Shown here piece after piece: positions 50,180 to 59,493 of a stretch of 64,000 nt of DNA. The DNA is from Micromonospora carbonacea. GTDB lineage: Bacteria; Actinomycetota; Actinomycetes; Mycobacteriales; Micromonosporaceae. Position 1 is the first letter of the stretch. Every line of letters starts with the position of its first letter. The stretch spans positions 6,802,501 to 6,866,500 of the forward strand of contig NZ_JACHMZ010000001.1 in assembly GCF_014205165.1 (NCBI RefSeq), read 5' to 3'. A program made the translations under genes and the position numbers. The notes beneath the pieces are model-generated. The model worked only from the letters and a program-made list of their open reading frames with translations. It made no database searches and had not been told where the DNA came from.

Positions 50180-50791
50180 ATGATCAACGCTGGTTTGTCA
50201 CCTGTTCCACCCTTCAGCGATGGTCTGTACCGTGAGGTCGTCCGCTTCGCCGACGGCACGCCCGAGCCGGTCCAGTGGTTCGCCGCGCACTTCACCGAGT
50301 GGTCGATCGTCCTGCTCGGGCTGCTCCTCGTGGCGGCCGCCCTGCCCAAGCTGGGCGCCGGGCCACGCAACCTGGCCCTCGCCGTGGCCGCGCCGGTCAC
50401 CGTGGTCCTCGCGTACGGCGGCAGCGAGCTGCTCAAGACCGTCGTGGACCAAGACCGCCCCTGCCGCGTCCCGACCGATCTGTTGATCATCGCCGAACGG
50501 TGTCCGCCCGTGGGCGACTGGTCCTTCCCGAGCAACCACTCGACGATCGCCGGGGCGCTGGCGGCCGCGATCGTCCTGCTCTCCCCCCGACTCGGCTGGT
50601 ACGCGGTCCCGCTGGCCGCGCTCGCCGCGCTCTCCCGCGTCTTCGTCGGGGTGCACTACCCGCACGACGTGCTCGCCGGCCTGCTGCTCGGCGCGCTGGT
50701 CACCGGCGTCGGCGCACCGCTGCTGGCCCGGCCGGCGGCCGAACTCCTGCGCCGCCTGGCCCGCCCGGTGAAAGGAGGGGCCCCCTGTTAA
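50180..50791 (+). CDS. PAP2-family phosphatase
   Basis: 203 residues, integral membrane. The three phosphatase signatures are KTVVDQDRP (KxxxxxxRP), FPSNHSTIAG (PSGH-like) and SRVFVGVHYPHDV (SRxxxxxHxxxD), between hydrophobic segments. Likely dephosphorylates undecaprenyl-PP or lipid phosphates. The last codons lie inside repeat copy 2, which supplies the stop codon. Confidence 0.9.
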   Translation: MINAGLSPVPPFSDGLYREVVRFADGTPEPVQWFAAHFTEWSIVLLGLLLVAAALPKLGAGPRNLALAVAAPVTVVLAYGGSELLKTVVDQDRPCRVPTDLLIIAERCPPVGDWSFPSNHSTIAGALAAAIVLLSPRLGWYAVPLAALAALSRVFVGVHYPHDVLAGLLLGALVTGVGAPLLARPAAELLRRLARPVKGGAPC

Positions 50792-50821
50792 CGCATACGG
50801 TAGAGAAGGGTCCCCTTCTCA
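50771..50821. repeat. Palindromic repeat element, copy 2, overlapping the PAP2 stop
   Basis: Inverted near-copy of 49933-49983. It reads AAAGGAGGGGCCCCCTGTTA and then ACGCATACGGTAGAGAAGGG. The PAP2 stop TAA lies in the element, so insertion or spread of the element probably rewrote the end of that gene. Immediately downstream (50838-50960) is a low-complexity run of GGCAGGGCGG-type units. Confidence 0.75.
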
Positions 50822-50837
50822 CGACCGAAGCGGGCGC

Positions 50838-50960
50838 GACGGCAGGGCGGCGCGGCGGCGGGCGCGGCAGGGCGGGCGTGGCAGGGCGGGCGTGGCAGGG
50901 CGGCGCGGCGGCGAGCGCGGCATGGCGGGCGTGGCAGGGCGGCGCGGCGGGCAGCAGGCG
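50838..50960. repeat. Low-complexity GC-rich tandem-like run
   Basis: Units such as GGCGGGCGTGGCAGG and GGCAGGGCGGCGCGGCGG repeat imperfectly over about 120 bases between the PAP2 and prepilin peptidase 3' ends. No gene is apparent. Confidence 0.55.
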
Positions 50961-50978
50961 TAGCCCGGGGCGGGTCGG

Positions 50979-51758
50979 TCAGCGGGCCAGCAACAGGGCG
51001 GCGACCGTGCCGAGAACGAGGAACGGGCCGAACGGCAGGTGGCTGGACCAGCGGACCCGGCGGGCCAGCAGCAGCGCCAGGCTGGTCAGCGCGGACAGCG
51101 TGAACGTCACCAGCAGGCCGAGGACGAGCACGGGCCAGCCGTGCCAGCCGAGCAGCGCGCCCACCCCGAGCGCCAGCTTGGCGTCGCCGAGGCCGAAGCC
51201 GCGCCGTCCCAGCAGCAGGGTGGTGGCGGCGAAGGCCAGCGCCAGCCCGGCCCCGGCGACCGCGGCGCGCAGCCAGGGGGCGGCCCCCGCCGAGGTCGCG
51301 GCAGCCACGCCGTAGAGGGCCAGGACTCCGGCGGCGGCCGGCCAGGTGAGCCGGTCGGGCAGCCGGTGCACGGCCACGTCGATTGCGACCAGGGGCACCG
51401 CGAAGCAGAGCCACCAGGCGAGGGCCGCCCGTTCGACCGGCGCGCCGGGCACCGCCACGAGCACCGCCAGGGCCGCCAGGGCGGCGAGTTCGACCGTCCC
51501 GGGCGGTGCGCCGACCCGGGCCCGGCAGCCGCCGCACCGCGCCGCCGGGCCGAGCGCGGGCCAGGGTCTGTCCAGGCCGAGCGGCGTGCCGCAGCGCGGG
51601 CAGGCCGTCCGGTCCGGCTCCCCCGGTGGTACGGCGTACCGGGCGACCGCGAGGCGGAGCAGCGGCGTGCCGGCCAGGGTGGCCGTCAGGCGTACGCGGG
51701 AGAGCCGGCCCGGCGCGCGGGCCGGGAGCGGCGGTCGCCGCAGCCGTTCCCCGGTCAC
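50979..51758 (-). CDS. Prepilin peptidase (A24)
   Basis: 259 residues from GTG 51758 (GGAG upstream). An N-terminal zinc-binding part with CPRCGTPLGL and ARCGGCRARV, followed by membrane segments carrying the two catalytic aspartates (FAVPLVAIDVAVHRLPDRLT and GRRGFGLGDAKLALGVG). It cleaves and may methylate Flp-type prepilins and TadE/G pseudopilins. It is divergent from the tad operon 576 bases away, its likely partner. Confidence 0.88.
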   Translation of the reverse strand: MTGERLRRPPLPARAPGRLSRVRLTATLAGTPLLRLAVARYAVPPGEPDRTACPRCGTPLGLDRPWPALGPAARCGGCRARVGAPPGTVELAALAALAVLVAVPGAPVERAALAWWLCFAVPLVAIDVAVHRLPDRLTWPAAAGVLALYGVAAATSAGAAPWLRAAVAGAGLALAFAATTLLLGRRGFGLGDAKLALGVGALLGWHGWPVLVLGLLVTFTLSALTSLALLLARRVRWSSHLPFGPFLVLGTVAALLLAR

Positions 51759-52333
51759 GCCCGGCTCCACCGCCGGGACACCCCGGGACGGGGCGACACG
51801 GTGAGTAACTCTCGGCTTGCCGACGTGTAGCGGATGGTGCGGAATCCGACGGTCGCCCGTCCCACCGGGTCGGCGTCCAGATGGGACACCCAACTGGCGG
51901 CGTTCCTCCGTCGGCCGGGGGGCAATTCGGGCCTACCCACCTGGAGCGGTCCGCCATTCGCGCCGAACGGACCAGCCGCCGTCGACACCTCGACACTGTG
52001 ACGGCGGCCACCGTACAGCAACGGGGCGCGACACAGGACATCGACTCCCGCCATCCGCGATCACCGCCGTTCGTCACTCAGAGTATTCGAACAGATTGCC
52101 TCTGTTGCATTGCCGGACGCCAGCTTATGCTCGCCCCTTGAGTACGGCGCAACCCCAGCATGAGGCGTCGGAGGCCACAGAAGACATCGGTGCACGGCTC
52201 TTGGAAGATCAGCACAGGTAAATACGGCGGTGGACAGAAAGGCCCGGATGAGTCGATCCGGGGCGCACTGCCGCATGCCCCGGAGACGGTCGGTGCACCC
52301 CCCGCCCCGGGTCGCCAGCGAGGAGGCACGGCG
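51759..52333. promoter_or_regulatory. Divergent upstream region of the tad operon
   Basis: About 575 bases without a credible gene. It separates the prepilin peptidase from the tad operon. An AT-richer stretch around 52078-52135 (AGAGTATTCGAACAGATTGC) is the best place for a promoter, but I see no confident -35/-10 pair. GGAGG at 52322-52326 is the ribosome-binding site of the first operon gene. Confidence 0.35.
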
Positions 52334-52900
52334 TTGCGAACACGGCGCCCCGGCCGATGGATGATCTTACTGGTCACGGCCCTGACCGCCGCACCGGTGG
52401 CCGCCTGCGGCGCGAAGCCGGAAGCCGCCGCGCGGCCCCATGCGACGGCAGGGCCGAGCGCCACCGCGACCCATTCCGCGGCGGAGGAACGGGCGGCCCG
52501 CGAGGCGGCACTCGCCGCCTATTCCGGATATCTCGCGGCATCACGGGCGGCGAGCCGACGCAGCGATCCGCGCCACCCTGAACTGGCCAAATTCCTGGCC
52601 GACCCGTTGTTGACCAGGGTCCGACTGGCAATTCGCGAAGCTAAGGAGCACGGTGCCGTGCGTACCGGAACTTTCGTTTCCGACCCCACCGTCACCTCGG
52701 TGAGCCTGGACTCCGTCCCCGCCACCGTGGAGATCCAGGACTGCCTGGACACCACCGGCTACCGGCTGGTCGACGCCAAGACCAAACGGGTGGTGCCCGG
52801 CTCGGGCGGCGGCCGGCACCTGGCCACCGCGACGGCCACCCGGTACCACGGCCGGTGGTTGATCAACTACGGTGCCGGCCACGAGGACCAGCCGTGCTGA
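52334..52900 (+). CDS. Lipoprotein, first gene of the tad operon
   Basis: 188 residues from TTG 52334, chosen because AGGAGG stands 8 bases upstream. The signal MILLVTALTAAPVAACG ends in a lipobox (AAC). The mature protein has a linker and a domain (PTVTSVSLDSVPATVEIQDC, then TTGYRLVDAKTKRVVPGSGG) seen in exported proteins of actinobacterial tad loci. Probably anchors or assists the pilus at the membrane. Overlaps the next gene by 7 bases. Confidence 0.75.
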   Translation: MRTRRPGRWMILLVTALTAAPVAACGAKPEAAARPHATAGPSATATHSAAEERAAREAALAAYSGYLAASRAASRRSDPRHPELAKFLADPLLTRVRLAIREAKEHGAVRTGTFVSDPTVTSVSLDSVPATVEIQDCLDTTGYRLVDAKTKRVVPGSGGGRHLATATATRYHGRWLINYGAGHEDQPC

Positions 52901-53919
52901 CCCGGTGGGCCCGCCGCGTGGCTGATTCCGCCGCCCGCCCGGCACGACCGCCCGCCGCCCGCCCCGGGCTGCCCTCCACGCTCCGCCCCGGGCGGCTGCT
53001 CGCCGCGACCCACCCCGCACGGCTGCTGACCGCGATCGGCGTGGTCCTCGCGCTCGCCGTCGCGGCGGCCCCACCGACCGCCACCGTCGCGGCGGCCCGC
53101 GAGGGCGGCATCGAGTGCCCCATCGGCCAGAACGACTGCGACGTCTGGGACGACGACCCGGGCAACCCCGGCAATCCCGGCGGCGGAAACCCCGGCGACG
53201 GCGACGGATCGAGCGGCGGCAGCGGCACGTGCCAGTGGAACGGCAGGGTCATCGCCTGCTACGACGACGTCCTCGGCTGGTTCAACAACGGCGACGGCTG
53301 CTACTACAAGCTGTCGCAGCCGCAGCCGGAGGGCACGCCCGAGGGCAAGCAGTGGTACACGGCCACCTGCAACGGTGGCGACCTCGGCACCCAGCACGAG
53401 GTTCTGCTGGACGCGCCGCCGCCCGGCTACGGCACCCCGCCCGATCCGGAGGAGCTGGCCCGCCGGGCGCTCGCCTCGATCTCGCTGCTGCCGCCCCGGG
53501 CGACCGTCGCGCCCCGCAAGAGCATCGGCCCCGGGCTGGTCGGCCTGCCGGTGTGGATGTGGGCGAGCCCCGGCGAGAGCTACTTCGGCACGCTGGAGGC
53601 CTCGGCCTCCGACCGGGGCCTGACGGTGCACATCACCGCGAAGGTCGACAAGATCGTGTGGGACATGGGCAACGACGACAAGGTCACCTGCCACGGCCCC
53701 GGCACCCGGTACGACCCGCAGGGCCCGGGTGCCGGCGGCCCCTCGCCGGACTGCGGCTACGCCGGCTACGCGAAGGCCGACACGTACGAGATCTTCGCCA
53801 CGACCCACTGGACCGTCGACTGGACGGCCACCAACGGCGTGCGGGGCGAGATCCCGCAGACCCGCACCAGCGGCATCGTCCAGGTCCAGATCGACGAACT
53901 TCAGGTGGTGACGCGGTGA
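52894..53919 (+). CDS. Exported Cys-rich protein of the tad operon
   Basis: 341 residues from GTG 52894. An N-terminal hydrophobic signal (LLTAIGVVLALAVAAAPPTA) is followed by ECPIGQNDCDVWDDDP, a Gly/Asn/Asp linker and CQWNGRVIACYDDVLGWFNN and further Cys residues, then a C-terminal beta region. Secreted or surface-located, function unknown, conserved position in this kind of tad cluster. Coupled to the CpaB gene (GTGA). Confidence 0.75.
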   Translation: MLTRWARRVADSAARPARPPAARPGLPSTLRPGRLLAATHPARLLTAIGVVLALAVAAAPPTATVAAAREGGIECPIGQNDCDVWDDDPGNPGNPGGGNPGDGDGSSGGSGTCQWNGRVIACYDDVLGWFNNGDGCYYKLSQPQPEGTPEGKQWYTATCNGGDLGTQHEVLLDAPPPGYGTPPDPEELARRALASISLLPPRATVAPRKSIGPGLVGLPVWMWASPGESYFGTLEASASDRGLTVHITAKVDKIVWDMGNDDKVTCHGPGTRYDPQGPGAGGPSPDCGYAGYAKADTYEIFATTHWTVDWTATNGVRGEIPQTRTSGIVQVQIDELQVVTR

Positions 53920-54575
53920 GTCTCGCTACGCGCAACGGGACCGGGCAGCCGGTGGACGCTCCCGTCGCACCGCCCCGGGTGGTCCGGCAGCGGCGCGTCC
54001 GGCCCGGCCTGCTCGGCCTCGCCGTGCTGCTGATCGCCCTCGGCGGCCTCGGCGCGGCGTTCGCGGTCACCTCCGTGCGGGCCACCGGCAGCTACCTGGC
54101 GGTCGCCCGCGCCGTCGAGGTGGGCCGCACGCTCGACGCGGACGACCTGGTCACCGTGCAGGTGGCCGGCGGCCAGGGGCTGCGGCCGGTGCCGGCCGCC
54201 CAGCTCGACGACGTGGTCGGCATGCGGGCGGCCGTCGCCCTCACCCCGGGCACCCTGCTGACCCTCGGCCAGCTCACCGACGACCCGCTGCTCGGCCCCG
54301 GCCAGCAGCAGCTCGCGCTCGACCTCGCCCCGGGCCGGGTGCCGGCGAAACGGCTGCACCCCGGCGACCGGGTGCTGCTGGTCAGCACCCCGGACCGCAG
54401 CTCCGGCGGGCAGTCCGCCTCCAGCACCCGGTTCGAGGCGACCGTCATCGACACGGCCACCCCGAGCACCAGCAGCGTCGTGGTCTACGTCGCGCTCACC
54501 GCCCGCGACGTGCCCGCCGTGGTGGCGCTCGCCGCCCAGAGCCGGATCGCGGTCGTGCTGACCCGGGCGGCCTGA
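53916..54575 (+). CDS. cpaB: SAF-domain Flp pilus assembly protein (CpaB/RcpC)
   Basis: 219 residues from GTG 53916. A single membrane segment (GLLGLAVLLIALGGLGAAFAV) is followed by the SAF domain (LAVARAVEVGRTLDADDLVT, then VVGMRAAVALTPGTLLTLGQ, KRLHPGDRVLLVS). It acts in outer-envelope assembly of Flp pili. The start overlaps the preceding stop. Confidence 0.85.
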   Translation: MSLATRNGTGQPVDAPVAPPRVVRQRRVRPGLLGLAVLLIALGGLGAAFAVTSVRATGSYLAVARAVEVGRTLDADDLVTVQVAGGQGLRPVPAAQLDDVVGMRAAVALTPGTLLTLGQLTDDPLLGPGQQQLALDLAPGRVPAKRLHPGDRVLLVSTPDRSSGGQSASSTRFEATVIDTATPSTSSVVVYVALTARDVPAVVALAAQSRIAVVLTRAA

Positions 54576-54577
54576 GC

Positions 54578-55378
54578 ATGGCGATCATCGCGCTGGTCTC
54601 GGCCAAGGGCTCGCCGGGCGTCACCGCGTCCGCGCTCGCCTGCGCCCTGACCTGGCACCGGCGGCTGATCCTCGCCGAGTGCGACCCGGCCGGCGGCTCG
54701 ATCCTCGCCGGCTATCTCGGCGGGGCGCTGGACGGGCCCCGGGGCATCGGCGAGCTGGCCGTCGGGGAGCTGCGCGACGGCAGCCTGGAGACGGCGTTCT
54801 GGTCGCAACTGGTCGACCTGGACGCCCCGCGCCGGGAGCGGCTGCTGCTGCCCGGCGTCGTCGACCCGGCCCAGGCCGGCAGCGTCGCCCCGCTCTGGCA
54901 GCGGTTCACCGACTTCTTCCTCGACCTGGAGCGCGGCGACCCCCCGTACGACGTGCTCGTCGACTGCGGTCGGCTCCAGGTCGCCGGCCCGCCGTGGCCG
55001 GTCCTGCGCGCCGCCGCCGTGGTCCTCCTGGTCACCCGGGCGCGGCTGCCCGACCTCTCCGCCACGCAGGCCATGGTGCGGGCGATCGAGCGGGACTTCA
55101 CCGAGCACCGGGTGCCGCCGGGCACGCTGCGGCTGCTGCCGGTCGGCGACGGCCACGGTCGGGGCGAGATCAGCAAGGCGCTGCGGCTGCCGGTGATCGC
55201 GCGGCTGCCGGACGACCCGCGTACCGCGGAGGTGTTGACCCTCGGCGGGACCCTGCGGGCCGGACGGCCGTTGATGCGCGCGGCCGGCGCCCTGGAGGTG
55301 CCGGTCCGGGCGCTGCTGGACCGCCGCCGGGCGCGGCTGGCCTGGCCCGTCACCCAGGGGGTGCCGGGTGCGGTTTGA
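54578..55378 (+). CDS. TadZ/CpaE-like P-loop ATPase
   Basis: 266 residues. A deviant Walker A ALVSAKGSPGVTASALA at residues 5-21 lacks the usual GKT, then LILAECDPAGGSILAGYL and DVLVDCGRLQVAGPP are the MinD/ParA-type switch regions. TadZ-like proteins localise the pilus machinery. The missing lysine in the P-loop suggests weak ATPase activity. Overlaps the TadA gene by 11 bases. Confidence 0.8.
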   Translation: MAIIALVSAKGSPGVTASALACALTWHRRLILAECDPAGGSILAGYLGGALDGPRGIGELAVGELRDGSLETAFWSQLVDLDAPRRERLLLPGVVDPAQAGSVAPLWQRFTDFFLDLERGDPPYDVLVDCGRLQVAGPPWPVLRAAAVVLLVTRARLPDLSATQAMVRAIERDFTEHRVPPGTLRLLPVGDGHGRGEISKALRLPVIARLPDDPRTAEVLTLGGTLRAGRPLMRAAGALEVPVRALLDRRRARLAWPVTQGVPGAV

Positions 55379-56939
55379 GCCGGTGTCGCACGACCCCCGG
55401 GTGGCGCGGCAGCCCGCCGCGACCTCCATCGCGCCGCCGCTCGCCCCCGCGCCGGCCGGCGGCCAGCCGACCCCCCCGCCGGGCAACCACCCGCAGTCCG
55501 CGCCGCCGGCGGGGGCACCGCCCGTCGCGCCGGCGCCGCCCCGGCCCCGGGTCGACTTCGCGGTGGTACGCGAGCTGCGCCGCGAGCTCAGCGAGCGGCT
55601 CACCCTGTGGCAGCGCGGTCGGGAGTTCGACGCCGACGCCGAGGACGTCGAGCGGGCCCGGCTCGCCGTCGCGGTGGTCGCCGAGTACGCGGACGCGGTC
55701 CGCCGGGCCGGCACCCCGATGGCCGCCGGCGAGGAGCGGCTGTTGCTCGACCAGGTGACCGCCGAGCTGGTCGGCCTGGGGCGGCTCCAGACGCTGCTGG
55801 TCGACGGCAGCATCGAGGAGGTGCACATCCTCGGCTGCGACCAGGTGCGCATCACCCGGCACGGCGGCGGGGTCGACTGGGCCGACCCGATCGCCGACAG
55901 CGACGACGAGCTGGTGGAGATCCTCCAGGCGGCGGCCCGCCGGGCCGGGGCGACCGAGCGGTCGCTGTCCACCTCGAAGCCGACCCTCGACCTCCAGTTG
56001 CCCGACGGCAGCCGCCTCGCCGCGGTGTTCCTGGTCAGCCACCGCCCGTACGCGGTGATCCGTAAGCACAACACCCTCGAGGTGAGCCTCGACGACATCG
56101 CCGGTGGCCGGGGCGACCTGGACGAGATGATCGACCCGCTGCTGCGCGACTTCCTCCGGGCATCCATGCGGGCCGGGCTGAACATCATGGTCGCCGGCCT
56201 GGCCGGGGCGGGCAAGACCACCGTCATCCGGGCGCTGATGGACGAGATCCCGGCCGACGAGCCGTACGTGCTGCTGGAGGAGAGCCGGGAGCTGCTGCCC
56301 ACCCGCCGGGGGCACAAGCACCGGGCGGTGATGAGCTTCGAGGCCCGCGAGGGGCACGGCGAACGCGGGCTGGACGGCCGCCCGGCCGGCGAGGTGAGCA
56401 TCGCCGACCTGATCCCCGTCTCGCTGCGGATGGGCGTGCTGCGGATCATCGTCGGCGAGGTGCGGTCCCGGGAGATCGTGCCGATGCTCCAGGCCATGAC
56501 CACCAGCCGGGGGTCGATGTGCACCATCCACGCCCGGTCGCCGGGCGGGGTGGGCGAGCGGATCGTCGAGCTGGCGCTCTCCCACGGCCGGGAGATGACC
56601 GTCGACCAGGCCCGCCGGATGGCCGGCAACGCCCTCGACCTGATCGTCTACGTCACCGTCGAGGACGAGACCGCGATCGGCGGGCGCAAGCACCGCTTCG
56701 TCTCCCACGTCGAGGAGGTCATCGGCGTCGGCGAGGGCAGCCGGATCACCACCACCACGGTCTTCGGTCCGGGCCCGGACGGCCGGGCGGTCCCCCGGCA
56801 CCTGCCGGAACGCGTCCGCGACCAGTTGCTGCGGGTGGGCTACGACGCCCGGCTGCTGGGCCGGTGGATCGACGCCGGCACGGGCGCGTGGCGGCGACCC
56901 CGGCACACCCGGCTCGGTGCGCGGGTGGTGGCCCGGTGA
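55368..56939 (+). CDS. tadA: TadA/CpaF pilus assembly ATPase
   Basis: 523 residues. Walker A is MVAGLAGAGKTTVIRAL, the Asp box VLLEESRELLP, Walker B RIIVGEVRSREIVPML, His box CTIHARSPGG. It is the secretion ATPase that drives Flp pilus extension and retraction. An N-terminal Pro-rich stretch of about 50 residues precedes the core. Coupled to TadB (GTGA). Confidence 0.93.
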   Translation: MRFEPVSHDPRVARQPAATSIAPPLAPAPAGGQPTPPPGNHPQSAPPAGAPPVAPAPPRPRVDFAVVRELRRELSERLTLWQRGREFDADAEDVERARLAVAVVAEYADAVRRAGTPMAAGEERLLLDQVTAELVGLGRLQTLLVDGSIEEVHILGCDQVRITRHGGGVDWADPIADSDDELVEILQAAARRAGATERSLSTSKPTLDLQLPDGSRLAAVFLVSHRPYAVIRKHNTLEVSLDDIAGGRGDLDEMIDPLLRDFLRASMRAGLNIMVAGLAGAGKTTVIRALMDEIPADEPYVLLEESRELLPTRRGHKHRAVMSFEAREGHGERGLDGRPAGEVSIADLIPVSLRMGVLRIIVGEVRSREIVPMLQAMTTSRGSMCTIHARSPGGVGERIVELALSHGREMTVDQARRMAGNALDLIVYVTVEDETAIGGRKHRFVSHVEEVIGVGEGSRITTTTVFGPGPDGRAVPRHLPERVRDQLLRVGYDARLLGRWIDAGTGAWRRPRHTRLGARVVAR

Positions 56940-57841
56940 CCGCCAACATCGAGCTGATCGCGGTGGTCTCCGGCGCGGCCTGCGTGGCCGGCCTGGTGCT
57001 CGCCGTCGTGGCGCTGGTCGGCACCACCCGACCGGCCGGTCCGGCCCCCGGCACGGGGCCCGGCGGTGGGCTGAGCCGGCTCTGGCTGGGCTCCGGCACA
57101 CCCCGGCAACGGCGCAACCACCAGCTCCTGCTCGGCGGGGCGGTGCTGGCCGGCGCCCTGGCGTTCCTGCTCACCGGGCTGCCGGTGGTCGGCCTGCTGG
57201 TCGCCGTGGCGGTGCCCGGCGCGCCGTGGCTGTTCACCGTCGGCCGGGCCGAGCAGCGGGCCATCGCCCGGATCGAGGCCGTCGGCGAGTGGACCCGCCG
57301 GCTCAAGGACGTCTCGTCGACCGGTCAGGGCCTCCAGCAGGCCATCCTCGGCACGCTGGCCACCGCCCCGGCGGAGATCCAGGAGGAGGTACGCCTGCTC
57401 GCCGCCCGCCTCCAGGCCGGCTGGCTGGCGAAGTCCGCGCTGCTCGCGTTCGCCGACGAGATCGGCGACCCGGTGTGCGACCAGGTCGTCGCGGCGCTGA
57501 TCCTGCACCTGTCCGACCGGGGCGAGCGGCTCGGCGACGTGCTCGGCTCGATCGCGGGTGCCGCCGCCGCCGAGGTCGCCACCCGGCGGGAGATCGAGGC
57601 CAAGCGCACCCAGCCGCGCTTCGCGGTGCGCTTCCTCACCGGGATGACCCTGCTGACCGTCGCGTACGGGCTGGTCAACACCGACTACGTCCGCCCGTAC
57701 GGGACGCCAGTCGGGCAGGTCGTGATGTTCGTGCTCGGCGCGGCGTTCGTCGGGCTGCTGGCCTGGGTGCGGTCGATGAGCCAGCCGCCCCGTCCGGCGC
57801 GTTTCCTGCCCGCCCCCGACCCGGCGGAGGCGATCGGGTGA
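56936..57841 (+). CDS. tadB: TadB pilus assembly membrane protein
   Basis: 301 residues from GTG 56936. Type II secretion F domain (WTRRLKDVSSTGQGLQQAIL, then DRGERLGDVLGSIAGAAAAE) flanked by hydrophobic segments at both ends (AACVAGLVLAVVALVGT and VVMFVLGAAFVGLLAWV). It is the inner membrane platform with TadC. Confidence 0.9.
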   Translation: MTANIELIAVVSGAACVAGLVLAVVALVGTTRPAGPAPGTGPGGGLSRLWLGSGTPRQRRNHQLLLGGAVLAGALAFLLTGLPVVGLLVAVAVPGAPWLFTVGRAEQRAIARIEAVGEWTRRLKDVSSTGQGLQQAILGTLATAPAEIQEEVRLLAARLQAGWLAKSALLAFADEIGDPVCDQVVAALILHLSDRGERLGDVLGSIAGAAAAEVATRREIEAKRTQPRFAVRFLTGMTLLTVAYGLVNTDYVRPYGTPVGQVVMFVLGAAFVGLLAWVRSMSQPPRPARFLPAPDPAEAIG

Positions 57842-58704
57842 TCCTCAACTGGCATCTCACCCTGGCCGTCGTCGGCGGGGCGGCGGTGGGCCTCGGGCTG
57901 TTCCTGGTGGTCCGGGAAGCCCTGCCGGCCGCTCCGGCGCTCGGCCCCGCCCTGCGCCGGCTGCACCAGCCGCCGGGCACCGGCCGGGCCGTCACGGGGC
58001 GCGGGCCCGACTGGATCGGCGGGTTCGCCCGCTGGCTGCGCCCGCCGCACCGGCAGCTCGCCCTGCTCGACCGCACCCCCGAGCAGTACGCCCTGTCCCT
58101 GCTGCTCTCCGCCCTGGTGGGGCTGGTCACCCCGACCTTCCTCGGCGCGGTGCTCTTCCTCGGCGGCGTGTCCGTGCCGCTGGCCGTGCCGCTGCTGGGC
58201 AGCCTCGGCATGGCGTTCGTCGCCGCCCTGATCGCGCACCGCAGCGTGCTGACCCGCGCGGACGCCGCCCGGGACGAGTTCCGCCAGGCGGTCTGCACCT
58301 ACCTGGACCTGGTGGCGTTGCAGCTCTCGGCCGCGCACGGCCCGGTGCAGGCGCTGGAGCGGGCCGCGGCGGTCTGCGACGGCTGGGTCTTCGACCGGAT
58401 CCGGGAGTCGCTGCGGATCGCCCAGATGCAGATGCACTCGCCGTGGGACGAGCTGCGCGAGCTGGCCGACCGGATCGGCATCCCGGAGCTGGGCGACGTC
58501 GGGGCGATCATGCGCTCGTCGGGCAGCGAGGGCGCGCAGGTGCACGAGACGCTGCGCAGCCGGGCCGACTCCCTGCGCGACCAGATCCGCACCGACAACC
58601 TGGCCCGCGCCGAGGGCGTCACCAGCCGGCTGGACATTCCGGGCTCCCTGCTGGTCTTCGTGCTGCTCGGCTTCGCCGTCTATCCGTTCCTCGCCCGGTT
58701 GTGA
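57838..58704 (+). CDS. tadC: TadC pilus assembly membrane protein
   Basis: 288 residues. Second T2SS F domain (QLSAAHGPVQALERAAAVCD, RESLRIAQMQMHSPWDELRE, RADSLRDQIRTDNLARAEGV) with membrane segments at the N-terminus, in the middle and at the C-terminus. GTG start overlaps the TadB stop. Partner of TadB. Confidence 0.9.
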   Translation: MILNWHLTLAVVGGAAVGLGLFLVVREALPAAPALGPALRRLHQPPGTGRAVTGRGPDWIGGFARWLRPPHRQLALLDRTPEQYALSLLLSALVGLVTPTFLGAVLFLGGVSVPLAVPLLGSLGMAFVAALIAHRSVLTRADAARDEFRQAVCTYLDLVALQLSAAHGPVQALERAAAVCDGWVFDRIRESLRIAQMQMHSPWDELRELADRIGIPELGDVGAIMRSSGSEGAQVHETLRSRADSLRDQIRTDNLARAEGVTSRLDIPGSLLVFVLLGFAVYPFLARL

Positions 58705-58732
58705 AACCCCTCCCCCTCCGAAGGAGCACGCC

Positions 58733-58942
58733 ATGCACCTCATCACCTACCTGCACGTCGCGCTGACGACACGGCTGGCCGAGCTGCGCCGCGACGGCGA
58801 GCGGGGCGACAGCCCTGTCCCGACCGCGGTGATCATCTTTGGGCTGGTCGCCGTGGCGATCGCCGTCACCGGCTTCGCCCTGGCCAAGGCCAACGACTGG
58901 ATGAGCAACATCCCCGACCACCAGGCCCCGACGGCACCGTAG
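58733..58942 (+). CDS. Flp-like pilin/small membrane protein
   Basis: 69 residues, strong SD AAGGAG before ATG 58733. One hydrophobic helix (PTAVIIFGLVAVAIAVTGFAL) follows a short charged N-terminus (RRDGERGDSPVP). Its place between TadC and TadE and its size suit a Flp-type pilin, but the G-[x]4-E processing signature is not evident. Candidate pilus subunit. Confidence 0.65.
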   Translation: MHLITYLHVALTTRLAELRRDGERGDSPVPTAVIIFGLVAVAIAVTGFALAKANDWMSNIPDHQAPTAP

Positions 58943-59493
58943 TGACCCATCGTCCCGCCTTCGTGGACCGGAGCCGGTCGGCACCCGCCGACCGGCCCGC
59001 CGGCCTGCGCCGCCACGGGCCACCCCGGCCAGGGGCCGGCCTCGACCGGCGGGCCCCGCGGCGGCTCGCCGACGGCGTACGGCTCGGCCGGGCGGTCCGA
59101 CGGCGGCTCGCCGGCGGCGGGGCCGACCGGGGGGCCAACCCGGTGGAGCTGGCGGTGGTGATGCCGGCGATCCTCGTGCTGCTGTTCGCCTCGATCCAGG
59201 TCGCCGCCTGGTTCGTCGCCCGCGCCACCGCGCTCAACGCCGCGCAGAGCGCGGTCAACGCCCAGCGCCTGTACGAGGCCCCCGCCGGGGCCGGCGAGGC
59301 GCGGGCGGTCGACTTCCTCACCGCCGCCGGGGACTGGCTGGTCGGCTGGGACCAGCCGGGGCCCGCCTGCGTCACCGGCGTCGCCGAGGTGACCTGCACG
59401 GTCAGCGGGGACTCGTTGTCGGTCATCCCCGGCGTCAGCTTCCCGGTGCGCCAGACCGCGCACGGCACGATCGAACGGTGGACGACCGGATGA
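58942..59493 (+). CDS. TadE-family pseudopilin
   Basis: 183 residues. After a basic, Pro-rich N-terminal extension of about 65 residues comes the TadE motif RGANPVELAVVMPAILVLLF (Gly..Glu at the start of the hydrophobic helix). The C-terminus contains a Cys pair (ACVTGVAEVTCTV). A prepilin peptidase substrate of the tad pilus. GTG start shares bases with the preceding stop. The long basic extension before the helix may mean that the real start is further in. Confidence 0.8.
   Translation: MTHRPAFVDRSRSAPADRPAGLRRHGPPRPGAGLDRRAPRRLADGVRLGRAVRRRLAGGGADRGANPVELAVVMPAILVLLFASIQVAAWFVARATALNAAQSAVNAQRLYEAPAGAGEARAVDFLTAAGDWLVGWDQPGPACVTGVAEVTCTVSGDSLSVIPGVSFPVRQTAHGTIERWTTG

Noticed and set aside
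54485..57101. Very long minus frames (over 580 codons) opposite tadZ/tadA
   Set aside because: Low-complexity antisense of the tad genes.
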